The notes below the pieces were generated by a model. It was not told the origin of the DNA and searched no databases. It was given only the letters and a program-made list of their open reading frames with translations. Below are positions 24,058 to 35,652 of a stretch of DNA of 64,000 bases, piece after piece. The stretch lies in assembly GCA_026873275.1 (NCBI GenBank), contig JANTUC010000008.1, positions 1,860,001-1,924,000 of the forward strand, given 5' to 3'. Both the position numbers and the translations under genes were made by a program. Origin of the DNA: Pseudopithomyces maydicus (taxonomy: Eukaryota > Ascomycota > Dothideomycetes > Pleosporales > Didymosphaeriaceae). Within the stretch, counting starts at the first letter, position 1. Every line of letters starts with the position of its first letter.

Positions 24058-25485
24058 ATGCTCGGGACCCCCGATTACTTCGATTTCCTCCGACTGCCTC
24101 GAGAGATTCGAGATAGAGTCTACGAATATGCACTCTGCTCTTTCAGTGGTTCCAGCCTGTATAACCTTGAGCAATGCGCTAGGGTATACATGAATCTTCA
24201 TTACGACAGGCGTCAATTCACCGGGAATCTTAACCTGTTGCTAGCCAACAGGCAGATTCACAACGAAGGTTACATGTGCATGTTTTCTAGGAACCAATTT
24301 GTCATCGTCGAGCTCGAGGATCTTCTTGCATACTGGACTTATGGCCATACCCCGATCTATATTTTGAGCTCTCGCTTTAAAACTGAATACCAGCGAAGGT
24401 GCTTGGAGAGCTACCCATGGTATATGAGAATCAAGATCAAGGGAAAAGAGAAACGTCGCACTGTGGGCGGATTTCAGGAAGATTTTTCACTGTTTACTTG
24501 TGGCGCTGTCATGTTATGGGAAGATTGCGTAGATATGCTGAAGAGGTATGGGAACTATCCTACCCAGTCTATGGGTTCTGATCTCAGGTTGAAATACACT
24601 CCCTATCAAAATCCGATGAGATTGATAGTGGACCTAAATCCTACGAAGAGAGATTGGGGAGGGAAAGACAGCTATACGGATTTGTGGACTGCCCACTTCG
24701 CGATCAATCAGAAGAAGCTTCTCGGCCAGATCAAGGACGCGCTTTTTGGCTGCAACGACTTGGAGATTATGGGTTGCGACGACGAAGAATTTGCTGCTGA
24801 AGTCATTCGCGAAGTAGCAAAGGTACCATCTATAACCCTGGCTTCTTTTCGACCTCAGCTGGAGGAACATGCACGCAACGCTGAAAATTCCTGGAGACTG
24901 GGTAATATCACAGAATGTGCCAACTTCTGTAACAAAGGTATTCACATAGTCGTCTGCGCATATACCAACCGTTCCATTATAAGCCAGCTATGTGAGGATG
25001 GTTTTGAACATTGTTTCGAAACGGCCCGACCAATTCATACGCTGCACGTTCTTTTAGCACGATGCTTATATACCCATCTGTCCACACTGTTCGACGACGT
25101 CATCGACCCTGATTGTCATGAACACATTGGCAAGATCTGCCTAGGTATTATGGAACTATTCGACTATCTTCATAAATTAGTCCCGAATTATCTTCCACGA
25201 CACCACCCTACACCTCACGAAGAGGCCGAAGAGTATTACATGAGGGCAAAAGGCTTACGCGCGCTGTTCGAGTATGCTCCGGTTCGTTTTCGAGAGGACC
25301 TGGTGTCATATGCCGAGAAAGCTACAAGGTTGTGTCCGGATAACCCTAACTATAAGGAAGAGGTGAGAAAAGCGAAAGCATGGATTCCAGAGTACCAGCA
25401 ATTTGAAGCTGCAGATAAGGATTATACAGATCGTACTCTGGCGAAATGGAGGACGAAGTTTCTTCCTACCGCATTTGAATATTGA
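24058..25485 (+). CDS. F-box-like (2EXR-type) fungal protein of unknown function
   Basis: An intronless frame of 475 residues. The N-terminus FLRLPREIRDRVYEYALCSF is the LPxEIRxxIYEYAL signature common to large, lineage-expanded fungal families with an F-box-like N-terminus, usually thought to recruit substrates to SCF ligases. It continues with the family-typical NLLLANRQIHNEGY segment, followed by a long region without a domain I can name. The C-terminal third is helical and might contain degenerate TPR-like repeats (an AEEYYMRAKGLRAL helix pair). The start is set at 24058, directly before the LPREI motif. An in-frame ATG 42 bp upstream is less likely. It sits in a repeat-rich, AT-rich island beside the P450, so it belongs to the accessory part of the genome. 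Confidence 0.8.
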   Translation: MLGTPDYFDFLRLPREIRDRVYEYALCSFSGSSLYNLEQCARVYMNLHYDRRQFTGNLNLLLANRQIHNEGYMCMFSRNQFVIVELEDLLAYWTYGHTPIYILSSRFKTEYQRRCLESYPWYMRIKIKGKEKRRTVGGFQEDFSLFTCGAVMLWEDCVDMLKRYGNYPTQSMGSDLRLKYTPYQNPMRLIVDLNPTKRDWGGKDSYTDLWTAHFAINQKKLLGQIKDALFGCNDLEIMGCDDEEFAAEVIREVAKVPSITLASFRPQLEEHARNAENSWRLGNITECANFCNKGIHIVVCAYTNRSIISQLCEDGFEHCFETARPIHTLHVLLARCLYTHLSTLFDDVIDPDCHEHIGKICLGIMELFDYLHKLVPNYLPRHHPTPHEEAEEYYMRAKGLRALFEYAPVRFREDLVSYAEKATRLCPDNPNYKEEVRKAKAWIPEYQQFEAADKDYTDRTLAKWRTKFLPTAFEY

Positions 25486-25860
25486 GATGCCTTATCTGTT
25501 AGTCAATCCGAATTCATTCAGAATCAAATCTCATCTTTCCATGATAAAAGAAAAGGTCATAATTATGACTGGCCCATATATGCAGCTTGTTCGCAGTTGC
25601 TTTGATCAGTATCAAGTAAGCTAAGATCTAGTCTTTATTGAGAATGTGACGTGTGATTCCGCTACTGTGGCGATCCAACCTGACTAAGTTGCAAAGTGAT
25701 TTAATTATTATTATGAAGGCCTAAACAGATCTTTCTAACAGCACCAAGTAGTAGATTAAACCAATATAATTATTAGATAAAAGAGTATCAAGACAATGGA
25801 TTAGATATAAGAGAGGGAAACAATTGATATGTGTACCATGATAGTAATAATTATTTTATA

Positions 25861-25957
25861 TTTTTGAGAAAGTGGCAACTGAGTATAAGCTGACTAGATG
25901 AAAAAGGTTAAAAGAAAAACAAGCTATCTCCCCTCTTGTGACAGATGAAAAAACGTT
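25861..25957 (+). repeat. Dispersed ~100-bp repeat, copy C
   Basis: TTTTTGAGAAAGTGGCAACT, GCTGACTAGATGAAAA and CTCCCCTCTTGTGACAGATG match copies D and E. Confidence 0.65.
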
Positions 25958-26168
25958 AGTATAGTTGATGGTTCTAGCACTATGGATACAAAAAATTGAG
26001 ACAGAAACAATGAAAATGCTTCCCTGATACGTTACTCTGTACATTTGTACCTCTCCACCACTATCAGTCATTTAATTATCATCATAGGGAACCCAACAGA
26101 TCATGCCGACGCCAGCAAATAGTTTAATGGATCTATACAGCATACCGAGAACCATGGAAATAACATAT

Positions 26169-26267
26169 GTTTTGTGTTTGAGAAAGTCGCAGCAGGGTGG
26201 CTGACTAGGTGAAAATGGTTGTTTAGAAAAAAAGTTGTCTCCTTCTTGTGACGGTATGGAAAAAACA
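26169..26267 (+). repeat. Dispersed ~100-bp repeat, copy D
   Basis: GTTTTGTGTTTGAGAAAGTC, GGCTGACTAGGTGAAAATGG and TGTCTCCTTCTTGTGACGGT. It faces inverted copy E 150 bp downstream, so the pair could be long terminal inverted repeats of one element. Confidence 0.7.
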
Positions 26268-26418
26268 TACCAAACATAAGAGGGTGGAGCTTCTCTGATA
26301 CTCCACCTATTCGTCCTCCCACACCCACAGAATGTAACCAGGACCAAAGAGACATGTTTTAAACGCAACAAACAATACAATAAACTACCTACACATGTTA
26401 TTTACCGAACATACCTAT

Positions 26419-26515
26419 TTGCATACCGTCACAAGAGGGGAGACGGCGTTTTCTTCAACCATTTGCATCTAGTCACTCCACACTCAGCTGCTACTTTTTG
26501 CAAACACAAAACAAA
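26419..26515 (-). repeat. Dispersed ~100-bp repeat, inverted copy E
   Basis: The reverse complement begins GTTTTGTGTTTGCAAAAAGT and continues with GACTAGATGCAAATGG and GTCTCCCCTCTTGTGACGGT, aligning end to end with copy D. Confidence 0.7.
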
Positions 26516-27090
26516 GATTATACTTGCAATTTTGGACCTGATTTCTTCTTTCATCACTATCATTGCTAGCAACAAATTGAGAATCTGCAACTGCGTAGGC
26601 TACGAGAAAGCTCCTGGCCACCATTCAGCCGCGCGGCATAATCTAGCGTGGTAGACGTTCCACGCTGCGCGCCCAGAGCGAGCGAACATCCCTCGAACCC
26701 ACAACATCACTCACTCAAGCACAACAGGATCAAAATTACGTTTTTACTCTCTGCATTCCATTCTACGCAGCACATGCTCGCTCGCTCGCTCCTCCAAGCC
26801 TCCTCTCCCCCAAAAAGTACATAAGAGAAGATAAAAAGTTTAAACAGCAGACAGTAATGGTAGATAGGCGCATCGTACATGCATCCCATTCCCCGTGACC
26901 CATATGTAACCCCCAGATCCCAAGAAAATTTCCTTTTGCAAAATGATAAAAAGTCGAAACATCACATACACACTAGTAAAATGGATATATTGTATGTATA
27001 CCAAACGCCACGTACGTACCCGGCCCCCCACGAAAAAGGGGGCGGGGTCCGTTCGATCCTCAGCTCAGCTCAGCTCAACGCGGAAAAGGC

Positions 27091-28583
27091 TTACGAAACG
27101 TAAACCTCACCCGCCTTGGAGAGCGCAGACGCGGTGCCGAGAAGGTTGGCAGCAGGGTCGAAGTTGCCGACGGCAAAGTACGAGTAACCCGCGCAGCTGC
27201 TCTCGCCGTCAAGGTAGGCCTGGGCGCTCTTGAGGAAGTCGGCCGACTCGTCGGCAGTGGCGCCGGTGAGACCGAACTCGGTGACCCAGACCTTCTTGCC
27301 GGGGAACATGGAGGAGGCCTTCTCGTAGTGGGCCTTGAAGGCGTCGAAGCCGGCGGAGGAGGGGCCGTACCAGTGGATGTTGATGTCGTCGAACTTGGCG
27401 CCGGGGCACTGCTCGACCCAGGAGTTGAGGTAGTCGAGACCCTGGCCGGCGTTCTCGCTCGAGGACACGGAGGGACCGACGATGGTGGCCTTGCCGTAGA
27501 AGGGGTTCATGTGCTCGGCCCAGGCGTCGCAGAGGGCCTTGACGCCGAGGTTGGCCTGCGCCGCAATGTCGGGCTCGTTGAGGCCGAAGAGCACCTTGGA
27601 GCCGGCGTCGATGGCAGCCTGCGCCTTGGAGGACCACTCGCCGGCGTTCTCGAGAGTGCGGAGAGTGGGGATGAAGCTGCCGGCGAAGCTGCCGACGTCA
27701 CCCTTGGTGTCGGCCTCCCAGTTCCAGACGAAGCCGAAGTTGCCGTGGCCCTCGAAGGACTTGCAGTCGGCAGCACCGTCCCAGCGGTAGGCGAGACCGC
27801 GCTTGCCGCCAGCGTAGCCGGTGGAGGGGGTGGTGGAAGGAGAGCTAGCCGGGGCCGAGGACTCGGCAGCCGACGAGGCGGGGGCCGCGCTGGAGTAGAC
27901 GGCCTCCTGGGAAGCAGCGGGGCTGCTGACGGCGGGGGCGGAAGAGGGCTTCTCGCTCACGACGGTGGAGGAAGCGAGGACGAAGGAGGTGGGGACCTCG
28001 TAGCCGGGGGCAGATGAGGGCTCGACGACGGGGGCAGCCGAGGAAGAGGGCTTCTCAGCAACCTTGGAGGGCTCCTCGGCGGGCTGGGAGGGCTTGGGGA
28101 CCTCGTATCCGGGAGCGGACGAGGGGGCCTGGGGGCAGCGGACGAAGCGCCACCGGCGGGAACAGTCACAGTGACGGTGTTCTTCTCGGTGACGTACACG
28201 GTCTGTCCGCAGGCTGGCTCAGCAGCAGAGGTGACATCCTTGATGGCTGCGACGGTGGGGGCGGAGCTGGCAGAGCCGCTGGCAGGCCACTGGGTCAGGT
28301 AGACGGTGCGGGTGGTGGTCGAGGTGATGGTGGAATCGAGGTAGGAGTCGGAGACCTCCTCCTTGGAAGGGCTGGGGCTTCCGGTTCCAGTGGGGAGAAC
28401 GGCGGGGACAGTCGAGTTGCTGTTACCCCAGCCGCCAGTGGGGTACACATGGCCAGCAGAGGGAGTGAAGCCCTTGGAGCTGTGGGCATGGCCGTGACCG
28501 TGACCGTGGCCGACGTTGTACTGCGGGATGGCAGCGGCCGCGCCGACAAAGGCGAGGACGGAAAGCTTCATGTTCGGGGACAT
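27091..28583 (-). CDS. Secreted GH128 (Asl1-like) glucan hydrolase
   Basis: A cell-wall or extracellular beta-1,3-glucan-active glycoside hydrolase. The start at 28583 (MSPNMKLSVLAF, in ATCACCATG) gives a signal peptide ending near AAAAIPQ, then a His/Gly-rich stretch and a long Ser/Pro/Thr-rich linker. The C-terminal catalytic domain runs from about GKRGLAYRWDG to AGEVYVS. It shows GLNEPD (acid/base Glu) and KKVWVTEFGLTG (nucleophile Glu), with the family WNWEAD and HWYGPS blocks. The frame changes in the linker at the five-G run 28131-28135. One more base joins GGASSAAPQ to APSSAPGYEVP and gives 497 residues. The linker holds the duplicated phrase SSAPGYEVP. The catalytic assignment is firm; the unbroken linker is inferred. 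Confidence 0.88.
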
Positions 28584-31500
28584 GGTGATACTGAGCTGTT
28601 GTCGATGAATTCGATGTGGATATAGTCGCTAATAGACAAGAATGCGAATTGCAGCTTCGAGCGCACGATGTGTTCGGGCCGACCAGGGCTGATGCTCCTA
28701 AAGAGAGTGGACGTCTGCGGTAGACAAGGAATGCAACGAGCGAATGCTCAGAGGGAGTGAACGCAACAGCACCGTGGTGTTTTCGTCTGACGATGAAGGG
28801 TGCAGGATCCCAGGGGGTCTGGGGCGTCGAACCTTCATATAGGATCCTCGGGCGGGGACTCAGCTGAGTCTGGACAACCAGCTGACCGGGATGGCAACGG
28901 CCATGTGCCAAACGGATCAAACTTTTCGTAAGGTCGCACCGACTGACGCCACAGCAATCTGGCGGTTAGCTATTCAGGGCAAGCGCCAGGCACGGGGAGA
29001 AAGACATGCAGCGAAGGAACAAAGCCGGCCATTCACAATTCCAGCGGCCCTGGGAGATACGACCGCGCTATGCCGGTAGTGGCTGGTTACCAGAGATCGT
29101 CATGACAAAAAGCTTGTCTGAGGCCGTGGCGCTGTGCGATTCGACGTGGTCCAGCGCCGCTGTTTCAACATCCAGGTACCCGCAGGAGCAGCGGTCAGGG
29201 GTCACCACCACCACGACGCTGGCGACGCTGACGGGCTCCCGAACGATATGGAGCGGAGACATGCCCACGATGACCATGGCATCTTGATCAAACAGTCGGT
29301 GGTGATGGGTAATTTGGCAAGAAGGCTTCGTTCCTTTGTTGCTGACGAGTGCCTGATTCCGCCTCCCGAGGCGAATTTTAGAGTAATGAGATGTCGGACG
29401 CCTCGAGCGTGGATCTGGCGGACCTTCTACTGGTCTAAGCGACTCCAGCGCATCCTTCCAAGTTTCTCTCCCATCGGCGTCATTTTACATACATACGTAC
29501 ATGGGGAGGTGCGCTGTCCGCCGCGACGAAGGGGTACGCGTGTCCATTCACACTGTTGATTGCCAAACACTTCATGAGGGGCGCACGCTGATGAGAGCGT
29601 TGGCAAGACACTATTAAATGAGGGCGGATGATGACCACAGGTGACAGCAGCGTGCAGTGACGGCGCGCCGTGGAGCTGGCTCCGCGTGCTTTTCTGGTCC
29701 GCTCCTAATGGTGGTGAGGGTTGCACAATTCACGCAGTCATCTCAGTCCTCCACGGCGCCAACACTGCCAACAAACGCCTTTTGCTCGGCGCATCTCGAC
29801 ATTTTCTCGTCTAGCAGTAGTGTGTCTGCTCAACCTCGTCGCCCATGGCGCCCATCTCCCCCCAGATGCAATCTATCGTTCAGGAGTTGGTTGCGTTGCA
29901 CCTGCGACAAGCTTCCCGTTAAAATACCATCCACAAAAACGGCAGCTCGTCTCCTAAAACGTCTCCGTGCAACGCTCAGCATTCGCCCCCAAGCAACCTG
30001 CAATCCCTTTCGCACGTGCGCCCACGGACATGCCCACAGTACGTGCATCCATCGCTCGCGGGCGGGCATCGCCGGGTAATTCGATTGCATTCGATTATCA
30101 AACCGTTGAGCGCAGTTCGACGCGCAAATGGCGTCCCCAGCACGCACTCCACTCCACTCCACTCCCCTCCACCAAGACACAATCCAGAACCCGTCGCACT
30201 CCACAAATCCCCTCGTCATCGCAGCCCAACATCACCACCGCCATGCGTCTCCCCCACCGCAATCTCTTATCGATACCACAGGCGAATAGAAAAGCCTCGA
30301 CGCCACGCGCCCACGAGCCGCGCAACCACCCGCAGCCGCACTTCCCTAGTACCTGCATAAGCGCGCACGAAAACTTTGCACAACTAATGCACCCGTCATG
30401 ACCGGCGTGCGGCCGAGGCGACGAGCACTCCAGGTGCGACGGTAGCTCTGGGCAGAGGCGACCGCGGCGCGGACGTCACCCAAACTAGGTAGGGAGGCAG
30501 TCGACGGCCGGTCGCAGAGTGAGTGAGCGATGGGGTGGTAGACGCAGCATCTAGACCGGATCACCGCGATCATCGCAGGAACCTGATCGCGACATGGCTG
30601 GCCGCCGGGGGATGTGCTGCTCCGACCATCTCACCTATCTATGTATCGCGGCGGGCGCAGGAGATTTCGATCTTCGCTGATGCGATGCGATGCGATGCGG
30701 TGCGGTGCGATGTGCTGTCTTTGCACGACGTCGGGACGAGCTCAGCCCTGCGGGGCGTCTGTCGTGATTCTCGTTGTGGTCTGTACATCGGAGCGGGCCT
30801 ATGTATCGTTTGTATACTTTGAAGTTAGATCGGCACCTCAGCCACCGAAGTAGGTATCCAAGTACGAACTCCGGTCCTGGAGCACGCAAAAAATTGCCGT
30901 GCTGTGCTCCACGTACTTACGTCGGACATGCAAGGCGGTGGTGCAGTGCATGCTTCTGCCAACTTCCATACCTGCTTCCACACGTGCGGTATACACCTAC
31001 GCACGTAGGCATGTATGTAGCCATCTCCGGTACTGGCACTGCGCCCACGGGTCTCCGCCGCGCGGGCCCAAACCGAACCGCTCTTTCGAACCCATGGCGT
31101 GGGCGCCGTTCGTTTGACGACCATGCAGGGTAGAGGGATGCACATACGTATAGTTTGAAACGTCGGGGATAGTGGTAGGCTAGTCCTCGAGCTGAGTGTA
31201 GCTACTTACGACGGAGAGCCATGTATGTATGGGTGAGACGTTGGACTTGGGGTGGTGGTTTGGTGTGTATTGATTAGTTGGGTCTGAAGTCGTTGTGTTC
31301 TGGACTTGATGGTTTTACTGGATGTGGATGGGGAAGGCGCAGCTGGCGCGGAGGGTATGACGTGGTTTCCTCTTGAGGCTGACAGTTACCTACCTACCTA
31401 CACACTCAAATGCATACACCATCCAAACTTTGAATTGCAAATTCCCTCCGGCGCTGTGTACCTAGATATAAATATTGACCACGAACACACCCACGCAGAT

Positions 31501-32483
31501 ACTCCATTCAGAACATCGTCCATGCCCCTCCTACCATATTATATCTCCCTCCCTCACCCAAACTTGGAAACACCTCCCCTATAAAACCTTCACGGACACC
31601 CTACCCCTCCAACTTTCCCAATCCCTACAGCTTAAGTATCGCCCCAAGAATACTTACCCAACAGGTATCCAACCTTCGCCCGACATCCGCCAGTATTCGA
31701 ATACTCAAGAGAGAGAAAGGAAGAGAATAGCGAATATCGACAGTACACCGAAGCTACGGTGGATATTGGTTCCGAAATGGTGGTATATGCATCGGAGGAG
31801 TACACGGAACCAGACAGTTCTTGAAATTATCGGAGGGGCCACACGGGACGGAACCAGACAGTACTCGAAAGTTGAAGAGCAGAAAATCCTGGGATATCGT
31901 TTGGGGAAATGGATACCTCGTTACTCTGGTATGGACGCCCATGCGTTGGTTCGTTTGCTTGGGGCCCAGTTTAGCACAGCACAGAACCAGAACATCACCT
32001 TCATCAACGATCCAAACCATCCTCTGGTCATAAAGTGATACTGTTCATTCATCCGCAAACCCCCACCTCTGCACGCCCCCCATCACACTAACATCATATC
32101 ATCCAAGCGTGCGCTCTCTGATCCCTAACCCTATACCCCGTCCTCTCATCCCTATACCATATCCCTATCCCAATCCCTGTCCCAGTCCTTACCCGCAACG
32201 CCCTCGCACCCGCAATGCAAAAGCGCTCACAGCAATCGCAAGCAAACACAGGCGCGCACACATACGCACATGAGCGTACGCATGTGTGCTCGTCTGTATG
32301 CATGATACGTGTGTATATAACTGTTATCGATATCCAGACGCCAAGCCCTAATTCCCATGCACCAACTGACTGACCAATTGCAGCTGCGGAGAAGAAGTCC
32401 TTCCTCCGCCTCTGCGCCGAGAGATAATATATATGAACGCCAAAGAGATGGGATTTGTTTGTGTTGTATGAAACTGCTCGCCG
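28584..32483. other. Long non-coding stretch
   Basis: Holds the GH128 promoter side and about 3.5 kb without a recognisable gene. It includes a (GCGAT)n-like block at about 30680-30715, TACCTACC motifs near 31390 and a short tandem duplication at 31790-31875. A 187-codon frame at 31475-32038 is open, but its composition and lack of recognisable motifs do not support a gene. Confidence 0.5.
31790..31875. repeat. Imperfect tandem duplication (~40 bp, two units)
   Basis: Two adjacent units share ATCGGAGG, CACGG and GGAACCAGACAGT followed by CTTGAAA/CTCGAAA. Confidence 0.6.
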
Positions 32484-35085
32484 CTACGCCAAGTACCGGT
32501 ATGCGTCGGGGGTCGATCCTTCGATGCGGTCAAGGTATTCGCGCTCAATGAGCGACTCGATGCGTTTCTTGATCATGTTGACTTCGGGTTTGAACTGCGA
32601 GGCGAGCTGGTTGATGGTTTCGAGGATGAGCTGCTGGTGGGCGAGCTCTTTCCGTTGTCTGTGCACTGGTCAGTATTCGAAAGAAATATAGATAGCATCC
32701 AGGCTGATGGGAAAATGACATACTTCATGATGCGCACAACGGCAGCCTCGATGACATAGTTGCGCTCGGCGTCATTCTTCTGCTCAGTCTCTTTGCGCTG
32801 CTTGTCGTTTTCGACCTTGTTTCCGCTGCTAACGACTCCGACTTTGATCTTCACGAATGCGCCCTTGAAACCTTCATTGAAGAAGAACTTGTCGTCTGGC
32901 TTGACGTCCTTGGACATTGGTTCTTTGATCAAGATGCGTGTTTTAGGGGCGACGGCAAGAGACTGCAAATTACGCACGAGGTCATTTTGCGGAATGTTGG
33001 TTTGGGCCTGAATCTCTTCAAAGGTTAGACCCTCTCCAGCCGGTAGGTCGTTGAATAGCAGGAGGATGACCATAGCGTAGGTCGACACATTGAGCTCGTG
33101 TCGACGCTCCTTGAGTGTACCATCTTTATTGGGGCTTTTGGGAAATATAGCCTTTATGTCTGCTGATCCCATATTGGGCAGCCAGGTTAGCTCTCTACCG
33201 GAATGCTTATCCGCATAGTATTTCTCAAATCCACGCTTGACCTTCTCCACGGCTGCTGGGAAGTTGCACTTTGGACGAGTGTCGTTTTGCCCATCGCTGC
33301 CAGTCCCACTGAGAGATTCGAGCGGCCAAGTCATCTTCGTTAAAACGCTTATGGAAAGGTCGATACGCTTGGGATCACCAAGACCTTCGACATGCTTCTT
33401 GTACCCGTTTGTAAGATCCTGGGAAATAGCCATATCCTTGAACATGGCATCCAATTTGGAGGTAAAGCTGGGCCCAAGTTCTTGCTTCATCTTCTCGACC
33501 ATCTGTTTCTCGACTTCGTTAGAAACTGACTTATTCATAATAAGGCGGCGGCACAGATGCTTCTTGTAGTAACGCTCGAACAAGTCCTTGTCCTGCACGT
33601 ATTTGATCAAAGTGATGGCCTTGTCCAATACCTGATCAATCTCCATCTCGCTCTTCCCTTTGATGCCCTTCTTCATGTTTTCGTCGATAAAAAGTGAAAT
33701 GTATTCAGAAGCGCGGGGAAATGCCGAAGAGTTGATGAAATCGCGAAAGCTGTTGAACATGGCAGTGTCAAGCAAAGCATCCGACTCGAAAGAATCCCGC
33801 CAAATCTTATCGAATTTGTCTTTCAGCGACAGGACGTCCTCAACCCACTTGATAGCGGCAACGGTTTGCAAGTTGACATTCTTCTCTTGGGCCGAGCGCG
33901 ATTTTTCACCTCCCTCAGCAGGTGGTGCCTGTGATGCCGCAAGCGCTTCATTGTTGATATCAGTGCCCATGGTCATAATGCGCTTCTGGACAGAACGGGT
34001 GACCTCTGATTTCTTGTCGTCCACGCGGGCGTTGAGGTCGAAGATCAGGTTGAGCTCTACTAAACGGTCATTGTCGATCATGAAATGTACGCCGCTGTCC
34101 ATCTCCACCAAATCGTGGATACGGCCTTGGATCAACTCAGCCTCTACAACCTCACGGATTTTAGATGTAGTCGACTCCATCAGAGTAGCGCGGCACCGGT
34201 CTTCCTCTTCATGAATACGCTGTTTTGCGCGCTTGCAATAAGCACCTGCGTCCGACTCTTGCAGCATGAGCTCTGACTCGGTGCGGTAGAAGCTCCTGCT
34301 CGTCTCAAGATATTCCTTCTCGAATGACACGTGGTAGAGACGCTGGTCCTCTGACTCAAGATCGTCAGCATGTAGTCCGTCGAGCATGTGCACGCATGAC
34401 TTGATGAGATGCTTGTCTATAACATCGCCATCACGTTCCATCTGTATCTGTTCGAGGATGACGTGGTTCAGAAGGTTCAGGATGTCGCGTTGGTCAGTCG
34501 GAGAGAGCGGCGACTTTAGAATTTCGTCCCTGAAAAGAACCATAGCAGCGGTATATATGGACGGGCGCCGGTGGTCCTGACAGTATACACGATCCTTGAC
34601 CCGGGCCATGTTAGCTTCGAGGCTTCTAGGAATATGAGCAGGAGCAAAGGTAGAATACTGACCATGTACATGAGCACATCGGCAAGCATGCTCATACAGA
34701 CCTGGTGGTCGCCCCATGCCTGCTTGAGGCCCTTGAGAAATTTCTCGCCAGATACACGGCGCTCGTTGGCTGTGGTACTGGCCAAGCTCTGCGCACTCGC
34801 TAACAGGTTTGGAGACAGCAGCAGTTGGATGTCGCCGCGGACCTCACTGCTCAGCCAGCCTTTCTCGAAGTCGTGCACGTTCTTGTAGAGCTGTTCCCCT
34901 TTCTTCTTCAGCACTATCCTATAGGCATGACGGTACAGCTCCTCGTACGACAGGCGGGAGGCGTTCTTGGTGTGGATCTCGCGGAAGGCAGCCTCGATGG
35001 TCACCCACGTATTATCGAAGTCGATCTCGTCGCCGTGCAGACCCTGTTCAGGCACTTTTAGTTTGGTCCTTTTCCGCTTGGCCAT
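32484..35085 (-). CDS. CUL3: Cullin-3 scaffold of CUL3-RING ubiquitin ligases
   Basis: The scaffold of BTB-substrate-adaptor E3 ligases, binding a RING protein through its C-terminal cullin-homology domain and activated by Nedd8. The start at 35085 reads MAKRKRTKLKVPEQGL. Exons are 35085-34663, 34594-32724 and 32658-32484. The first intron junction restores LMYMDRVYCQDH, a cullin-3-like block. The second falls inside the neddylation motif and rebuilds VVRIMKQRKELAHQQL, with acceptor Lys at about residue 765. The N-terminal cullin repeats carry NTWVTIEAAFREIHTKN and SYEELYRHAYR. The cullin-homology core is DKDLFERYYKKHLCRRL. The end DRIEGSTPDAYRYLA is canonical. The spliced product is 822 residues with an intact frame. 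It lies divergently 567 bp from Tim15/Zim17. Confidence 0.95.
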
Positions 35086-35652
35086 GTTGGCGGGTGGTGG
35101 TGAGGTCGCGGGAATGCGCGGCTGCTCAGGTGATGGTGGGCGATGTAGAAACAAGCAGGCGCCGCCTGTGTAAAGGAAAGATTGACTGGAGCACTTACAC
35201 GTCGGGGTGGACGGATTCGCTGCCGTCCTCTTCCCGCAATCATATTGCCGGGTTCAACTTTCGGTCCTTCGCTCGGGGGCCAGCTTCACAGACAGCCAGA
35301 CGTGCCTGGAGGTTGGCGTGGGGATACCCGTTGAGTTGAGGTGGCGGCGCGCACTTGCTGGCACAGACACGACAAGGAGGTAGAAAGTTAGCAGCAGACA
35401 CGCCCCGGACGCAGAGGCGCGAGCGAAGCAGGCACCTAGTCAACGCGAAGGTGAAGGTGAAGGCTGCAGCTCAAGATGGGATGGGGGCGGTTCGCGGGGT
35501 CTGCCACCCGCCGCAAACAGATGACGACGAAATCGGCCCGAGCGCCACAGGGTCAAGCTTCGCCATCGAATGCACCGGTGACTTGCAAACTACCACTCCC
35601 ATCCCACGCTGTCCCATTTCCGACCAGCTCTCCTCGGCGGTTGTCCTACACA
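35086..35652. promoter_or_regulatory. Divergent intergenic region, CUL3 / Tim15-Zim17
   Basis: A 567-bp segment between the two divergent start codons. It is GC-rich, without a TATA box I can identify. The open frames crossing it on both strands are not supported by any family resemblance. Confidence 0.45.

Larger units (their letters stand above)
25486..27090. other. AT-rich intergenic with tandem and inverted repeat copies
   Basis: No supported gene. Holds direct copies C and D and inverted copy E of the dispersed repeat. The similarity between C and D extends upstream (TTTAATTATTATTAT at about 25699 against TTTAATTATCATCAT at about 26071, each followed by a related ACAGATC block). A larger unit of roughly 250-370 bp therefore appears to have been duplicated in tandem. 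The last 400 bp before the GH128 stop is GC-richer, with an AGCTC repeat (27060-27077). Confidence 0.6.

Noticed and set aside
26640..26715. Possible minus-strand tRNA (GGTTCGAGG)
   Set aside because: No cloverleaf could be drawn; the context is a CGCG-rich spacer.
31475..32038. 187-codon plus-strand frame
   Set aside because: No recognisable motif, contains a tandem duplication, and lies in a microsatellite-rich spacer.
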